Source of the DNA: JAABTL01 sp964465355
GTDB lineage: Bacteria; Deinococcota; Deinococci; Deinococcales; Trueperaceae
Assembly (NCBI GenBank): GCA_964465355.1
Contig: CAYXJZ010000014.1
Span: forward strand, 1-50,290
DNA: 50,290 nucleotides
Direction of reading: 5' to 3'
Shown: positions 16,519 through 25,268 of the stretch, in pieces
How the letters are laid out: every line of letters starts with the position of its first letter
Numbering within the stretch: position 1 is the first letter of the stretch
The notes under the pieces: generated by a model
What the model was told of the DNA's origin: nothing
Databases searched by the model: none
Seen by the model: the letters and a program-made list of their open reading frames with translations, nothing else
Position numbers and translations under genes: made by a program

Positions 16519-17184
16519 ATGTACATCATCTTCATCGCGACCTTGGTACTGACCATGGGTGTGCAGTGGTGGCTGCGCAACACCTACAGTCGTTGGGACC
16601 GGGTCGCCAACGCCTCTGGGCTGACCGGGGCCGACACCGCACGCGCCATCCTTCGAGCCAACGGCCTGGATGACGTCAAGGTGGAAGCGGTGCCTGGGCA
16701 GCTCACCGACCACTATGATCCGCGGGCGCGAGCCGTCCGCCTCTCCGAGGCGCACTTCAAGTTGCCCAGCGTGGCCGGTGCGGCGGTAGCTGCGCACGAG
16801 GTTGGCCACGCCCTGCAGCACGCACAGAGCTACGGTCCCTTGCGGCTCCGTTCCACCTTGGTGCCGGTGGCCAGCATCGGTGCGAACTTCGGTCCTTGGA
16901 TCGTCATCGCCGGCTTCGTCCTCGGGGTGGCCGGCCTCGTCCAGGTGGGCATCGTGCTCTTCGGCGCCGCGGTGCTCTTCCAGCTGGTGACCTTGCCCGT
17001 CGAGTTCGACGCCAGTCGCCGGGCCGTGGCCGAGATGCAGCGCCTCGGTCTGGCGACGCCCGCCGACGTGGGCGGCTCGCGGCAGGTGCTCAACGCTGCA
17101 GCCATGACCTACGTCGCCGCCGCCGCCGCTTCGATCGCCTACCTGCTCTACTACATCCTGCAGTTCGCCGGCTCACGCGACTGA
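16519..17184 (+). CDS. YugP-family membrane zinc metallopeptidase
   Basis: A 221-aa integral membrane protease of the Zn_peptidase_2 (YugP) family, function not established. An N-terminal helix is followed by the soluble LSEAHFKLPSVAGAAVAAHEVGH segment with His93-Glu94 and His97 as the zinc site. Two or three transmembrane segments follow around WIVIAGFVLGVAGLVQVGIVLFGAAVLF, then the FDASRRA motif and a final hydrophobic helix. AGGAGG lies 9 nt before the ATG. A TACCAT -10-like box at 16428 may serve it with a leader of about 80 nt. It is convergent with the DUF1684 gene across a strong hairpin. Confidence 0.92.
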   Translation: MYIIFIATLVLTMGVQWWLRNTYSRWDRVANASGLTGADTARAILRANGLDDVKVEAVPGQLTDHYDPRARAVRLSEAHFKLPSVAGAAVAAHEVGHALQHAQSYGPLRLRSTLVPVASIGANFGPWIVIAGFVLGVAGLVQVGIVLFGAAVLFQLVTLPVEFDASRRAVAEMQRLGLATPADVGGSRQVLNAAAMTYVAAAAASIAYLLYYILQFAGSRD

Positions 17185-17204
17185 GCTGAGCGCCCAGATG
17201 ACGC

Positions 17205-17240
17205 GGAAGGCGGCAGGGCCATCGTGCCCTGCCGCCTTCC
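17205..17240. terminator. Bidirectional terminator hairpin
   Basis: A perfect 15-bp stem (17205-17219 with 17226-17240) around a 6-nt loop lies between convergent genes. No long U-tract follows on either side, as for several hairpins here. Stem length and position make it a convincing shared terminator. Confidence 0.8.
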
Positions 17241-17261
17241 TCATGCCTGTGGTGCCTGCGG

Positions 17262-18137
17262 TCAGCCGGGGTAGCGCTCGCCGGCCTCCACCGCCACCGC
17301 CAAGCGGTTCTCCAGCGGCGGCAAGGGGCAGATGGCGTGTGGGCTATGGGCGCAAGGAGGGTGGTGCGCCCGGTGGAAGTCGATGACGGTGCGCCCATCC
17401 TTCGGTGAAGCCACGGTCAAGAAGCGCCCTGCGCCATAGGTGGTCTGGCCGCTGCTGGCGTCGCGGAAGTTGACGAACCAACCCTTGGCAGAGGCGGTGG
17501 CCACCAGGGTTTGGCTCTGACCGTGCAGGTCGAAGCGCAGGCGCCCCGCCACCGGGTGGTCGCTGACGTCGCCCGTGAGGTTGACGATGGGCAAGGTCTC
17601 ACCCGGCTCCGCTAGCAGCACCTCGGCCTCCACCACGAAGCCCGCTTCCAAGGGGAACCAGTCCACGGCGGCGTCGCGATCACGCGCGGCCGATTGCTGC
17701 GGGTCGAAGACCCGCACGCCATGGCGCCCGAAACGGCGCATGACCACGGCCTGGATCGCATCGGCCGCCGTGCCAAGCTGCAGGACCACGTCCTCGCCGC
17801 TGAAGTCGAGCGGCGCCGTGAGCGGCGTGGGCGCCTGGTCGCCGTTCACCACCAGCAGGTCGGTGCCGGCCACCGGCTCGATGCGCAGACCTTCGCCTTC
17901 CTGCCTCAGCCAAGCCACCTGGGCCGGCGCACGCTGCGGCAACGGCAACTGAGCATCCGCGGCGCCCCCCAACAGGTTGGCGCCCTCCTCGGTCCAGGCC
18001 AGGGCGGTGATCGACCACCAGCCATAAGGGCCGGCCAGGCCGTCGAGGTAGCGCTTACGCCAGCGCTGGAGGTCGACAGCCTTCTCGGGTGCGTGGGCGG
18101 GGTCGTCGCGATGGATGGCGGGCAGAGCGGTGGTCAC
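17262..18137 (-). CDS. DUF1684 domain protein
   Basis: A 291-aa conserved protein of the DUF1684 family, function unknown. Landmarks are the GWWSITALAWTEEGANLLG N-terminal block, the LPIVNLTGDVSDHPVAGRLRF strand region and the terminal FHRAHHPPCAHSPHAICPLPP signature. The two conserved cysteines in that signature are present, with several His that could bind metal. No signal peptide, so cytoplasmic. The GTG start is preceded by GGAGA at 4 nt. A GTTGAC-N7-GTCAAC dyad lies about 30-48 bp upstream. Confidence 0.88.
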   Translation of the reverse strand: MTTALPAIHRDDPAHAPEKAVDLQRWRKRYLDGLAGPYGWWSITALAWTEEGANLLGGAADAQLPLPQRAPAQVAWLRQEGEGLRIEPVAGTDLLVVNGDQAPTPLTAPLDFSGEDVVLQLGTAADAIQAVVMRRFGRHGVRVFDPQQSAARDRDAAVDWFPLEAGFVVEAEVLLAEPGETLPIVNLTGDVSDHPVAGRLRFDLHGQSQTLVATASAKGWFVNFRDASSGQTTYGAGRFLTVASPKDGRTVIDFHRAHHPPCAHSPHAICPLPPLENRLAVAVEAGERYPG

Positions 18138-18166
18138 GGCGTCTCCTCAGTCGTCTGGGCATCTTG

Positions 18167-18185
18167 GTTGACCCGTCGTGTCAAC
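18167..18185. promoter_or_regulatory. GTTGAC-N7-GTCAAC dyad, candidate operator
   Basis: A perfect 6-bp inverted repeat with a 7-bp spacer lies between the DUF1684 gene and the divergent peptide transporter operon. The right arm includes a minus-strand TTGACA that could serve as the DUF1684 -35. This geometry suits a dimeric repressor; the regulator is unknown. Confidence 0.45.
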
Positions 18186-18353
18186 ATAACCTTGGGTGCG
18201 ACCTGCCGGTTTGCGCAGGCGCGACATGGTCGGTTGCGGTAGCCTCGCTCGGACGGGGTGCGCCGTGAGGCCATCGCCGCTCGACCGCTTGACCCATCCT
18301 CGCGGTCCTGCTGCACCCAGTAGCCATATCACCTTTCGGAGGATCCAACCCAC

Positions 18354-19835
18354 ATGCGTACCCTGTCCGTCATCGTACTGAGCCTACTGTTGTCGGCCTC
18401 TGCGGCCCTGGCCCAGACCCTCACCATCGCCACCACCTCCAACCCACCCACCCTCGACCCGCAGGTCACCTTCAACGGCTTCTCCTTCGGTGTGACCAAC
18501 CAGGTGTACGAGACCCTGGTGCGACGCACCCCCAAGGGTGAGATCGTGCCCGGTCTGGCCACGGCCTGGAGCTACCCAGAGCCCACCGTGCTGCGACTTG
18601 CCCTACGCGAGGGGGTGCGCTTCCACGACGGCAGCGTCTTCGACGCCGAAGCGGTGGCTGCCTCCATCGAACGCTTCATCGATCCGCAGACCGCCGCCCC
18701 AGGCCGCTTCGTGCTGAGCGCGCTGACCGAGGTGAGGGTGGTGGACGCCTACACCGTCGACCTGGTCACCGCTCATCCCTTCGCGCCGTTGTTGGCCCAC
18801 CTCGCCCACCCGGTGGCCGCCATCGCGCCCGCTGCCCTGGCTGAGCGCATCGGCCGTGAACCGGTCGGCACCGGCCCCTTCAGCTTCGTGCGCTGGGTGG
18901 ACGGCAGCGAGATCGTGCTGCGCGCCAACCAGGATTACTGGGGTGGCGTGCCGCAGATCGCGGAGATCGTCTACCGCATCATCCCAGAGATCAGCACCCA
19001 GGTCGTCGAGCTGCGTTCGGGCGGTGTCGACGTCCTCTTCAACATCCCGCCGGACAACTTCCTGGCTCTGGCGGCCGATCCCGCGCTGGTCAGCAGCGCC
19101 TTCGACGGTTGGGGCTCCACGCTGCTCGGGCTCAACCTCGACAGCCCCAAGCTGGCCGACCTGCGTGTCCGCCAGGCTCTGGCGCACGCCATCGACAAGG
19201 AACTGATCACCGAGGAGTTCCTGCGCGGCCTTGCCAGCCCTGGCGTGGCGCCGATCCCACCCACCATCGCCTTCGCCGCCGACCTGAGCGAGCCATACCC
19301 CTTCGATCCAGAGCGCGCCGTCGCCCTGCTGGAAGAGGCTGGCGCCACGGGTCTTCAGCTCACCCTCGACGTCTACCAGAACGCCGATCTGGAAGCCGTT
19401 GCCCAGGTGCTGCAGTTCTCCTTCGCCGAGATCGGCGTGCAGCTCGACATCCGTGTCCAGCCCTTCGCCGCCTACGCCGAGACGCTGCTGACCGACGAGG
19501 TCGAGGCCTACCTCAGCGGTTGGGGCACGCCGACGCTCGACGCCGACTACGCGCTCTACGCCTTCTTCCACAGCAGCGAGATCCCGGCCAACAACGGCAG
19601 CCGCTTCCGTGACGCCGAGATCGACGCCCTGCTGCAGACCGGCCGCGACGTGCCAGATGACGCCGCTCGCGCCGCCGCCTACCTCGAGGTCCAGGAGCGT
19701 ACGGTGGCCAACGCCAACCTGATCGCCCTCTACTACCCCGCCTCCACCTACGCCAAGCGGCAGCGCCTGCAGGGCGAAGTGGTGGCCTTCTCCTGGATCC
19801 TGCTCGATCTCCGTCAGGCCACGTTGGTCGACTGA
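18354..19835 (+). CDS. Peptide ABC transporter substrate-binding protein (SBP_bac_5)
   Basis: Extracytoplasmic binding protein of 493 aa for di-/oligopeptides or related ligands. A Sec signal peptide (LSVIVLSLLLSASAALA) is cut near residue 21. No lipobox is present, so it is anchored differently or free. Cluster C landmarks include the N-terminal TIATTSNPPTLDPQ, VYETLVRRTPKGEIVPGLATAW, LREGVRFHDGS and the VGTGPF motif in the middle. GGAGG lies upstream of the ATG. Two permease genes follow with almost no spacing. The exact ligand is not predictable. Confidence 0.92.
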   Translation: MRTLSVIVLSLLLSASAALAQTLTIATTSNPPTLDPQVTFNGFSFGVTNQVYETLVRRTPKGEIVPGLATAWSYPEPTVLRLALREGVRFHDGSVFDAEAVAASIERFIDPQTAAPGRFVLSALTEVRVVDAYTVDLVTAHPFAPLLAHLAHPVAAIAPAALAERIGREPVGTGPFSFVRWVDGSEIVLRANQDYWGGVPQIAEIVYRIIPEISTQVVELRSGGVDVLFNIPPDNFLALAADPALVSSAFDGWGSTLLGLNLDSPKLADLRVRQALAHAIDKELITEEFLRGLASPGVAPIPPTIAFAADLSEPYPFDPERAVALLEEAGATGLQLTLDVYQNADLEAVAQVLQFSFAEIGVQLDIRVQPFAAYAETLLTDEVEAYLSGWGTPTLDADYALYAFFHSSEIPANNGSRFRDAEIDALLQTGRDVPDDAARAAAYLEVQERTVANANLIALYYPASTYAKRQRLQGEVVAFSWILLDLRQATLVD

Positions 19836-19838
19836 GCC

Positions 19839-20768
19839 TTGCTCAAGTACGCGCTGAGCCGCCTGGTCGGCACGGTGCCGGTGCTGTTCGGGGTGACGCT
19901 GCTGGTCTTCGCCATGACCTGGCTCACCCCGGGCGACCCGCTCTTCGCCCTGTTGGGAGAGGCCGCCCAAGGCGTTTCCCAACAGGGTCTGCAGGAGCTC
20001 AGACAGCAGCTGGGCCTTGACCGTCCTCTGCCCCTGCAGTACCTGGACTACCTGGCTGGGCTGGCGCAAGGCGACCTAGGCACCTCCATCCGTTCCGGCC
20101 GCCCGGTGCTGGTCGAGATCACCGATCGCTTTCCCGCCACCGCGGAACTCGCGCTGGCGGGTCTTGCTGTTGCGCTGCTGCTCGGCCTCGGCCTCGGTGT
20201 GCTCGCGGCGGTCTACCGTCGTAGCTGGCTGGACGTCCTTGCCGTGGTCGTGGCCCTCCTTGGCGTATCGGTGCCGGTCTTCTGGTCAGGCTTCCTGCTC
20301 ATGACCTTCTTCGCCCTCGACCTTGGCTGGCTGCCGGCCAGCGGTCGCGGGAGCTGGCGCCACCTGGTGCTGCCTGCCCTCACCCTCGGCCTGTCATCGG
20401 CGGCTTTCATCGCCCGCATCAGCCGGGCCTCGGTCATCGAGGCCCTTGGCCAGGACCATGTACGCACGGCCAAGGCCAAGGGCGTGGCCCCGCGGAGGGT
20501 GGTGTTGCGGCACGCTCTGCGCAACGCCATGCTGCCCATCGTCACGGTGGTGGGTCTGCAGCTCGGCGGGCTGCTCGGTGGCGCGGTCCTCACCGAGTCG
20601 GTGTTCGCCTGGCCCGGTGTCGGCCGCATGCTGGTCGAGGCCATCGGCACCCGTGACATGCCCCTCATGCAAGGCACGGTGCTCTTCGTCTCGCTGCTCT
20701 TCATCATGGTGAACCTGGTGGTGGACCTGTCCTATGCCGCCATCAACCCGAGGATCCGCTATGGCTGA
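19839..20768 (+). CDS. Peptide ABC transporter permease, DppB type
   Basis: Inner-membrane subunit of 309 aa with a BPD_transp_1 domain. The N-terminal helix ends with LTPGDPLFALLG, typical of DppB/OppB. About six membrane segments and the EAA loop (EALGQDHVRTAKAKGVAPRRV) that docks the ATPase are present. It begins with TTG 3 nt after the binding-protein stop. Its stop overlaps the next permease start by 8 bp. The pair forms the channel for the upstream binding protein. Confidence 0.93.
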   Translation: MLKYALSRLVGTVPVLFGVTLLVFAMTWLTPGDPLFALLGEAAQGVSQQGLQELRQQLGLDRPLPLQYLDYLAGLAQGDLGTSIRSGRPVLVEITDRFPATAELALAGLAVALLLGLGLGVLAAVYRRSWLDVLAVVVALLGVSVPVFWSGFLLMTFFALDLGWLPASGRGSWRHLVLPALTLGLSSAAFIARISRASVIEALGQDHVRTAKAKGVAPRRVVLRHALRNAMLPIVTVVGLQLGGLLGGAVLTESVFAWPGVGRMLVEAIGTRDMPLMQGTVLFVSLLFIMVNLVVDLSYAAINPRIRYG

Positions 20769-21636
20769 GCCAACACCGCTGCTGCCCCCAGCAGGACGAC
20801 GCCCCCAACGTAGCCCGGCCGAGCTGCGCCGCTTCAGGCGTAACCCCGGCGCCTGGCTTGGCATGGGCCTCGTGTTGGTCATGGTGCTGCTCGCGCTGCT
20901 CGCGCCGTGGATCGCCGACCGTGCGCCAGAGCGTCAAGACCTGCGGCAGCGCCTCCGGCCCCCATCCGCCGAGCAACCCCTCGGCACCGACGAGTTCGGC
21001 CGCAGCGTGCTCTCACGCGTCCTGTACGGTGCCAGGGTCTCGCTGCTCACCGGCCTGATCCCGGTGCTGCTCGCCGCCACCGTTGGCACGCTCATCGGCC
21101 TGTCAGCAGGCTTCCTCGGCGGAAGGACAGACGCCGTGCTCATGCGGAGCATGGACGTGCTCTTGGCCTTCCCCTCGCTGCTGTTGGCGTTGGCGGTGGT
21201 GGGCACCCTTGGACCGGGGCTGTTCAACGCGGTCATCGCCATCGCCATCGTCGACCTGCCCAGCTATGCCCGGATCGTGCGCAGCGTGGTGCTCGGCGTG
21301 CGTGAGGAGGAGTACCTGCAGGCCGCAAGGGCCCTCGGCGCGGGCCGCGCCAGGCTGATGTTCCGGCACGTGCTGCCCAACGCGGTGGCGCCGGTGATGG
21401 TACAGGCCACCCTGGGTGTTGGCTTCGCCATCATGGCGGTCGCAGGCCTTTCCTTCTTGGGATTGGGTGTGCAACCCCCGGTCTCCGACTGGGGCGAGAT
21501 GCTCTCCCGCGGGCGCCGCTTCCTCCCCGATGCCTACTGGTTGATGTTGTTCCCCGGCCTGGCGGTATCGCTCACAGTGCTGGGTTTCAACCTCCTTGGC
21601 GACGGTCTGCGCGATGCCTTCGACCCCAAGGCCTGA
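20761..21636 (+). CDS. Peptide ABC transporter permease, DppC type
   Basis: Second membrane subunit, 291 aa from the ATG at 20761, which overlaps the preceding stop. The OppC_N segment (LRRFRRNPGAWLGMGLVLVMVLLALLAPW) is followed by QPLGTDEFGRSVLSRVLYGARVS and the EAA loop (REEEYLQAARALGAG). It ends in a GDGLRDAFDPK tail typical of DppC. The expected DppD/DppF ATPase genes are not downstream; the next gene encodes a lipoprotein. Confidence 0.93.
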   Translation: MAEPTPLLPPAGRRPQRSPAELRRFRRNPGAWLGMGLVLVMVLLALLAPWIADRAPERQDLRQRLRPPSAEQPLGTDEFGRSVLSRVLYGARVSLLTGLIPVLLAATVGTLIGLSAGFLGGRTDAVLMRSMDVLLAFPSLLLALAVVGTLGPGLFNAVIAIAIVDLPSYARIVRSVVLGVREEEYLQAARALGAGRARLMFRHVLPNAVAPVMVQATLGVGFAIMAVAGLSFLGLGVQPPVSDWGEMLSRGRRFLPDAYWLMLFPGLAVSLTVLGFNLLGDGLRDAFDPKA

Positions 21637-21717
21637 GGTCGTCGCCCGCTCGCGTGCCGGGCTTGCCCTAGGGCATGATGGTTCACGATGAGCACGTCAC
21701 GAAGAGGAGGTGACCCG

Positions 21718-22494
21718 GTGCGCAGGCAACCCCTTCCCGCTTGGCTCCGACTGACCGCCGTGGTCCTGATGGTCTCCGTCTTGGGCGCCTGTCAGACGAT
21801 CGACTCGGTCGGCGTCCCCACGTCCGACATGTCCGCCCTCGTCTACGTCGAGACCTACCCCGACGGCAACACAGAGGTGAGCACGACCCTGCTCCGAGGT
21901 CCCCATGCGCTCGAGCTGGCCGGTGGCGACCGCCTATGGCTGGGCTTCGCCGACGCCCCCGCCGAGACCGCCATGTGGACGCGCGACGACCTCTTCGGCC
22001 ACACGGGCTATGCCGCCGCCTTGCAGGCGGAGGCCGGCGACGTGCTGCGGGTCGATTTCAGACGCTCGGAAGAGGAGGACGCGCCGCAGACCCTGATCAC
22101 CCTGGCAGGCTCCGCCATCGCCGTGTCCGTCAGCGGTCTGGAGGAGAACGACGTCGTCCTCGACTGGGAGCCGGAGGACAGCGACGACCAGCTCATGGTC
22201 CGTGTCGACCTGGATCGATGCGATGGCGCAACGAACCCCAACGAGGTCGCGCTGTTCCGCGCCTTCCTGGCCAGACCCGTGTTCCTCGACCTGGCTGTCG
22301 GCAGCTATGCCTTGGGTGAACTGCAGGGCCCGGAGGAGGCGCTCCGTTGCTGGGTGGACCTGCTGGTCGGTCGGCGGGTGGCTGGCACGATCGCACCCGA
22401 CCCGGCCTTCGCCAGCTTGGACCAACGCTCCAGCGTGGTCATCATGAACGAGCCCGTGCCCTTCGGTTACGAATTGGTCGAGACGCCCGACTAG
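21718..22494 (+). CDS. Hypothetical lipoprotein
   Basis: A 258-aa exported lipoprotein with lipobox LGAC. The GTG at 21718 is preferred because AGGAGGT lies 6 nt upstream; an ATG at 21688 adds ten residues without such a site. The mature protein is acidic and beta-rich (SALVYVETYPDGNTEVSTTLL) with two further cysteines around RCDGATNPNE and LRCWVD. No family recognised. Its stop overlaps the stop of the convergent Fe permease gene in the sequence CTAG. Confidence 0.7.
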   Translation: MRRQPLPAWLRLTAVVLMVSVLGACQTIDSVGVPTSDMSALVYVETYPDGNTEVSTTLLRGPHALELAGGDRLWLGFADAPAETAMWTRDDLFGHTGYAAALQAEAGDVLRVDFRRSEEEDAPQTLITLAGSAIAVSVSGLEENDVVLDWEPEDSDDQLMVRVDLDRCDGATNPNEVALFRAFLARPVFLDLAVGSYALGELQGPEEALRCWVDLLVGRRVAGTIAPDPAFASLDQRSSVVIMNEPVPFGYELVETPD

Positions 22495-24074
22495 GCTCTG
22501 TCGCCGCGCCCTTCATAGGCCAGCAGCAGACCGACGAAGAGGCTGGAGAACAGCACGACCGCTGCCGCGAAGGGGGCGGCTTCGGCCATCATCCCTTCGT
22601 TGGTGCGACTGAAGACCCGCATCGCCAGGGTGTTGGTGCCGGTGGGCGCGAGCATGTAGGTCATGGGCAGTTCCTTCATGACCACCATGAGCACGAGGGC
22701 GGCCGAGGCCAGCAGGCTACGCCTGATCACAGGCACCGTCACCCGGAAGAAGGCGGCTGAGCGTGAGCGACCCAAGGACCGCGCCGCTTCCTCGATGCGT
22801 GGGTTGATCTGCAGCAAGGCGCTGCGGATGGGACCGACGGCCAACGCCAGGTAGGACACCACATAGGCGGTGATGAGCAGGGGCACGGTCTGGTACAGGA
22901 CCGGAGCGTGGCGCAGCGAGAACATGACGAAGGCAAGGGCGAGGGCCACCGGTGGGATGGCGTAGCCGATGTAGACGAGCCGCTCGACGCTCCTGCCCAT
23001 GGCGGTGCGCAGCCGCGCACTCATCACAGCGATGGGTAGGGCAAGGGCAGTGGCCACCAAGGCCGCCGGCGCAGCCAGGCGGATGGAGTGGACGAAGCTC
23101 TCCAGCATCGAGGACCAGGCAGAGGCCGGTGGGGGTGCGAGGCCGATCCAGGCCACCAAGGTGCCGATCGGCAGCCCGAGGGCGGCACCGAGGACCAGCC
23201 CGACGTAGAGCCAGGCCAAGGGCGCCCAGCCACGCAGACGCTGCGGAGGGGCAGGACGGGCGGCGCCGCTGCCGACGCGGGCATAGCGCTTGCGGCCAAG
23301 CAGACGGCCCTCTGCCACCACGATGGCCAGCGTCAAGACCAGCAACATGAGCGCCAACCAGGCGGCATAGGAGCGGTTGAAGGCGGAGAGGTACTGGTTG
23401 TAGATGGCGAAGCTGAAGGTCTCGAAGCGCATGAGGGCCACCACGCCGAAGTCCCCAAGCACGTACAGGGCGATGATCAGCCAACCCGCCAGCAGCGCAG
23501 GCCTGAGCTGCGGCAGGATCACCCTGAAGACGATGCTGCGCGCCCCGTGCCCCAGGCTCCTTGCGCTCTCTTCCAGGCTGGGATCCAGACCCTGCAGGGC
23601 GCTGCGCACGTTGAGGAACAGGTAGGGGAAGGTGTAGAGGCTGAGGGCGACCACCGCGCCGCCGTAACCCCGCGGCCTGGCGACGAGGACGTCGAAGAAG
23701 CGGTCGAGCAGGCCGCCGTAGCCGCCAAGACCCAACAGGGCGTAGGCCATGACGTAGCCAGGGATGGCCAATGGCGTGGCGGCCAGCCAGGTGATGAGCC
23801 CTCTGAAGCGCAGGTCTGTGCGCGTGACCAGGTAGGCGAGTGGGACCGCCAGCACGGTGCACAACAGCAGCACGCCGACCGTCAGGCTGAGCGTGTTGCG
23901 CAGCAGGTCCCAGGTTCTCGGCCGCAGCACCAGCTGTCGCAACACCACGGGGTCCACCTCGGCCGCGCGGATGATCAGGTAGACCACCGGCAGCAAAGCG
24001 CCCGCCCCGGCCAGGATGACCGGGACGAGCACGTACCATGGGGTGCGCCGGACACGCCGACGCCAGTGGACCAA
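22491..24074 (-). CDS. fbpB: Fe3+ ABC transporter permease (FbpB type)
   Basis: A 527-aa fused permease with two BPD_transp_1 halves and about twelve membrane segments. The first EAA-like loop is around PSLEESARSLGHGARSIVF and the second around PRIEEAARSLGRSRSAAFF; both dock the ATPase. This arrangement is typical of FbpB/SfuB ferric-iron permeases. It lies 11 nt downstream of the iron-binding protein gene and appears to start with TTG at 24074. No fbpC ATPase gene follows; the next gene is convergent. Confidence 0.92.
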   Translation of the reverse strand: MVHWRRRVRRTPWYVLVPVILAGAGALLPVVYLIIRAAEVDPVVLRQLVLRPRTWDLLRNTLSLTVGVLLLCTVLAVPLAYLVTRTDLRFRGLITWLAATPLAIPGYVMAYALLGLGGYGGLLDRFFDVLVARPRGYGGAVVALSLYTFPYLFLNVRSALQGLDPSLEESARSLGHGARSIVFRVILPQLRPALLAGWLIIALYVLGDFGVVALMRFETFSFAIYNQYLSAFNRSYAAWLALMLLVLTLAIVVAEGRLLGRKRYARVGSGAARPAPPQRLRGWAPLAWLYVGLVLGAALGLPIGTLVAWIGLAPPPASAWSSMLESFVHSIRLAAPAALVATALALPIAVMSARLRTAMGRSVERLVYIGYAIPPVALALAFVMFSLRHAPVLYQTVPLLITAYVVSYLALAVGPIRSALLQINPRIEEAARSLGRSRSAAFFRVTVPVIRRSLLASAALVLMVVMKELPMTYMLAPTGTNTLAMRVFSRTNEGMMAEAAPFAAAVVLFSSLFVGLLLAYEGRGDRA

Positions 24075-24085
24075 GGCCGATGCGA

Positions 24086-25069
24086 TCAGAGCAAGCCGAC
24101 CTCCGTCAGCAACTGCAGGGTACCGGGCAGGTCGTCGATGTCGGTCAGGTCGACCTCGGGAGCGGCGCGGAGGGCGTCCTCGGTGGACAGCAGGAACTCG
24201 CCCGACGCCACGGTGGTGGTCACCGGGTACTCGTAGCCGCTGACCGTGAAGTAGGTCTGGGCGGCATCAGAGATCAGGAAGGCCACGAACTGCTCGGCCA
24301 GCTCCTTCTGATCGCTGCTGGCCAGCACGCCCACGCCGGTGACGTTGGCCATGTTCCCGATGTCGCCGTCACCGAAGAAGGTCTGGGCAACGGGGTAGTT
24401 GGCATCCGCAGCGAGGCGGGGCGGCAGGTAGTAGGTGTTGACCAAGGCGAAGTCGACCTCGCCGGCGGCGATGCCGTCCAACTGGCCACCGTTGTTGCTG
24501 TAGCTCACGGCGCCGTTGGCGATCATGCCCTCCAGCCAGGCGCGGGCAGCATCCTCGCCTTCGGTGACGCGTAACGCGGTGACGAAGGACTGGAAGGAAG
24601 CGTTGCCAGGCGCCCAGGCCACCCGACCACGGTAGAGCGGGTCGGTGAGGTCATGGATGCTCGCGGGCAGTTCGAGGTTGCCGACGCGGGTGGTCGAGTA
24701 GGCCAGCACGCGGCTGCGGGCGCTGACGGCCACCCACGTGAGGTCGGGGTGGACGTACTTGGCTGGCACGTTGGCGACGATGCCGGCAGGCACGGTGGCG
24801 AGCAGGCCTTCCACGTCAAGGGCACCCAAGGCACCGGCGTCCTGAGCCCAGAACACGTCGGCGGGGCTGGCCGCACCCTCCTCGCTGATCAGCACGGCCA
24901 ACTGGGCGGTGCTGCCGTAACGGACCTCGACGGTGATCCCCGTCTCGGCCGTGAACATGTCGATGGCAGGCTGGGCGAAGGCCTCGCCACGACCGACGTA
25001 CAGGGTCAGTTGGGCGAAGGCGGTGCTGGACAGCAAGACGAGCAGGGCGGTGAGGCAGAGCTTACGCAC
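24086..25069 (-). CDS. fbpA: Fe3+ ABC transporter substrate-binding protein (FbpA type)
   Basis: Secreted iron-binding protein of 327 aa. The signal peptide (LTALLVLLSSTAFAQ) is followed by the family opening LTLYVGRGEAFAQPAIDMF. Also present are the RYGSTAQLAV segment and the NTYYLPPRL motif, which supplies the paired tyrosines that coordinate ferric iron in this class. The start is GTG at 25069 with a weak CGGAG site. A consensus -35/-10 and a 27-bp dyad over the transcription start lie upstream, pointing to metal-responsive repression. Confidence 0.92.
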   Translation of the reverse strand: MRKLCLTALLVLLSSTAFAQLTLYVGRGEAFAQPAIDMFTAETGITVEVRYGSTAQLAVLISEEGAASPADVFWAQDAGALGALDVEGLLATVPAGIVANVPAKYVHPDLTWVAVSARSRVLAYSTTRVGNLELPASIHDLTDPLYRGRVAWAPGNASFQSFVTALRVTEGEDAARAWLEGMIANGAVSYSNNGGQLDGIAAGEVDFALVNTYYLPPRLAADANYPVAQTFFGDGDIGNMANVTGVGVLASSDQKELAEQFVAFLISDAAQTYFTVSGYEYPVTTTVASGEFLLSTEDALRAAPEVDLTDIDDLPGTLQLLTEVGLL

Positions 25070-25130
25070 GGGTGGTGCTCCGTTCTCGGCGACGAGGCCG
25101 ACGTCATGGCGTGGGTAGATCCGGATCGCT

Positions 25131-25192
25131 CAATCCATAGTTATCGACTACGGATTGGCGTCACGCTACGATGTGCCTTCCCGACCTGTCAA
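25131..25192 (-). promoter_or_regulatory. fbp promoter with overlapping 27-bp dyad
   Basis: Minus-strand TTGACA (25192-25187) and TAGCGT (25168-25163) are 18 nt apart. Immediately downstream, at the expected start of transcription, lie CAATCCATAG (25131-25140) and CTACGGATTG (25148-25157). They are inverted repeats matching at 9 of 10 positions, with a 7-bp A/T-rich spacer. This is a good repressor site for an iron regulator, but it does not match the Fur or DtxR consensus closely. Confidence 0.55.
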
Positions 25193-25268
25193 TCATCGAC
25201 CCACCCTCCGCCTGTGCCCGCACCTTGCTAGAACGGACGAGCCCGCGATCCGGTACGCTCACGAAGCC

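Noticed and set aside
22717..24039. 440-codon minus-strand frame inside the Fe permease
   Set aside because: Overlaps the conserved FbpB frame in another phase and has an Arg/Gly/Pro composition without membrane helices.
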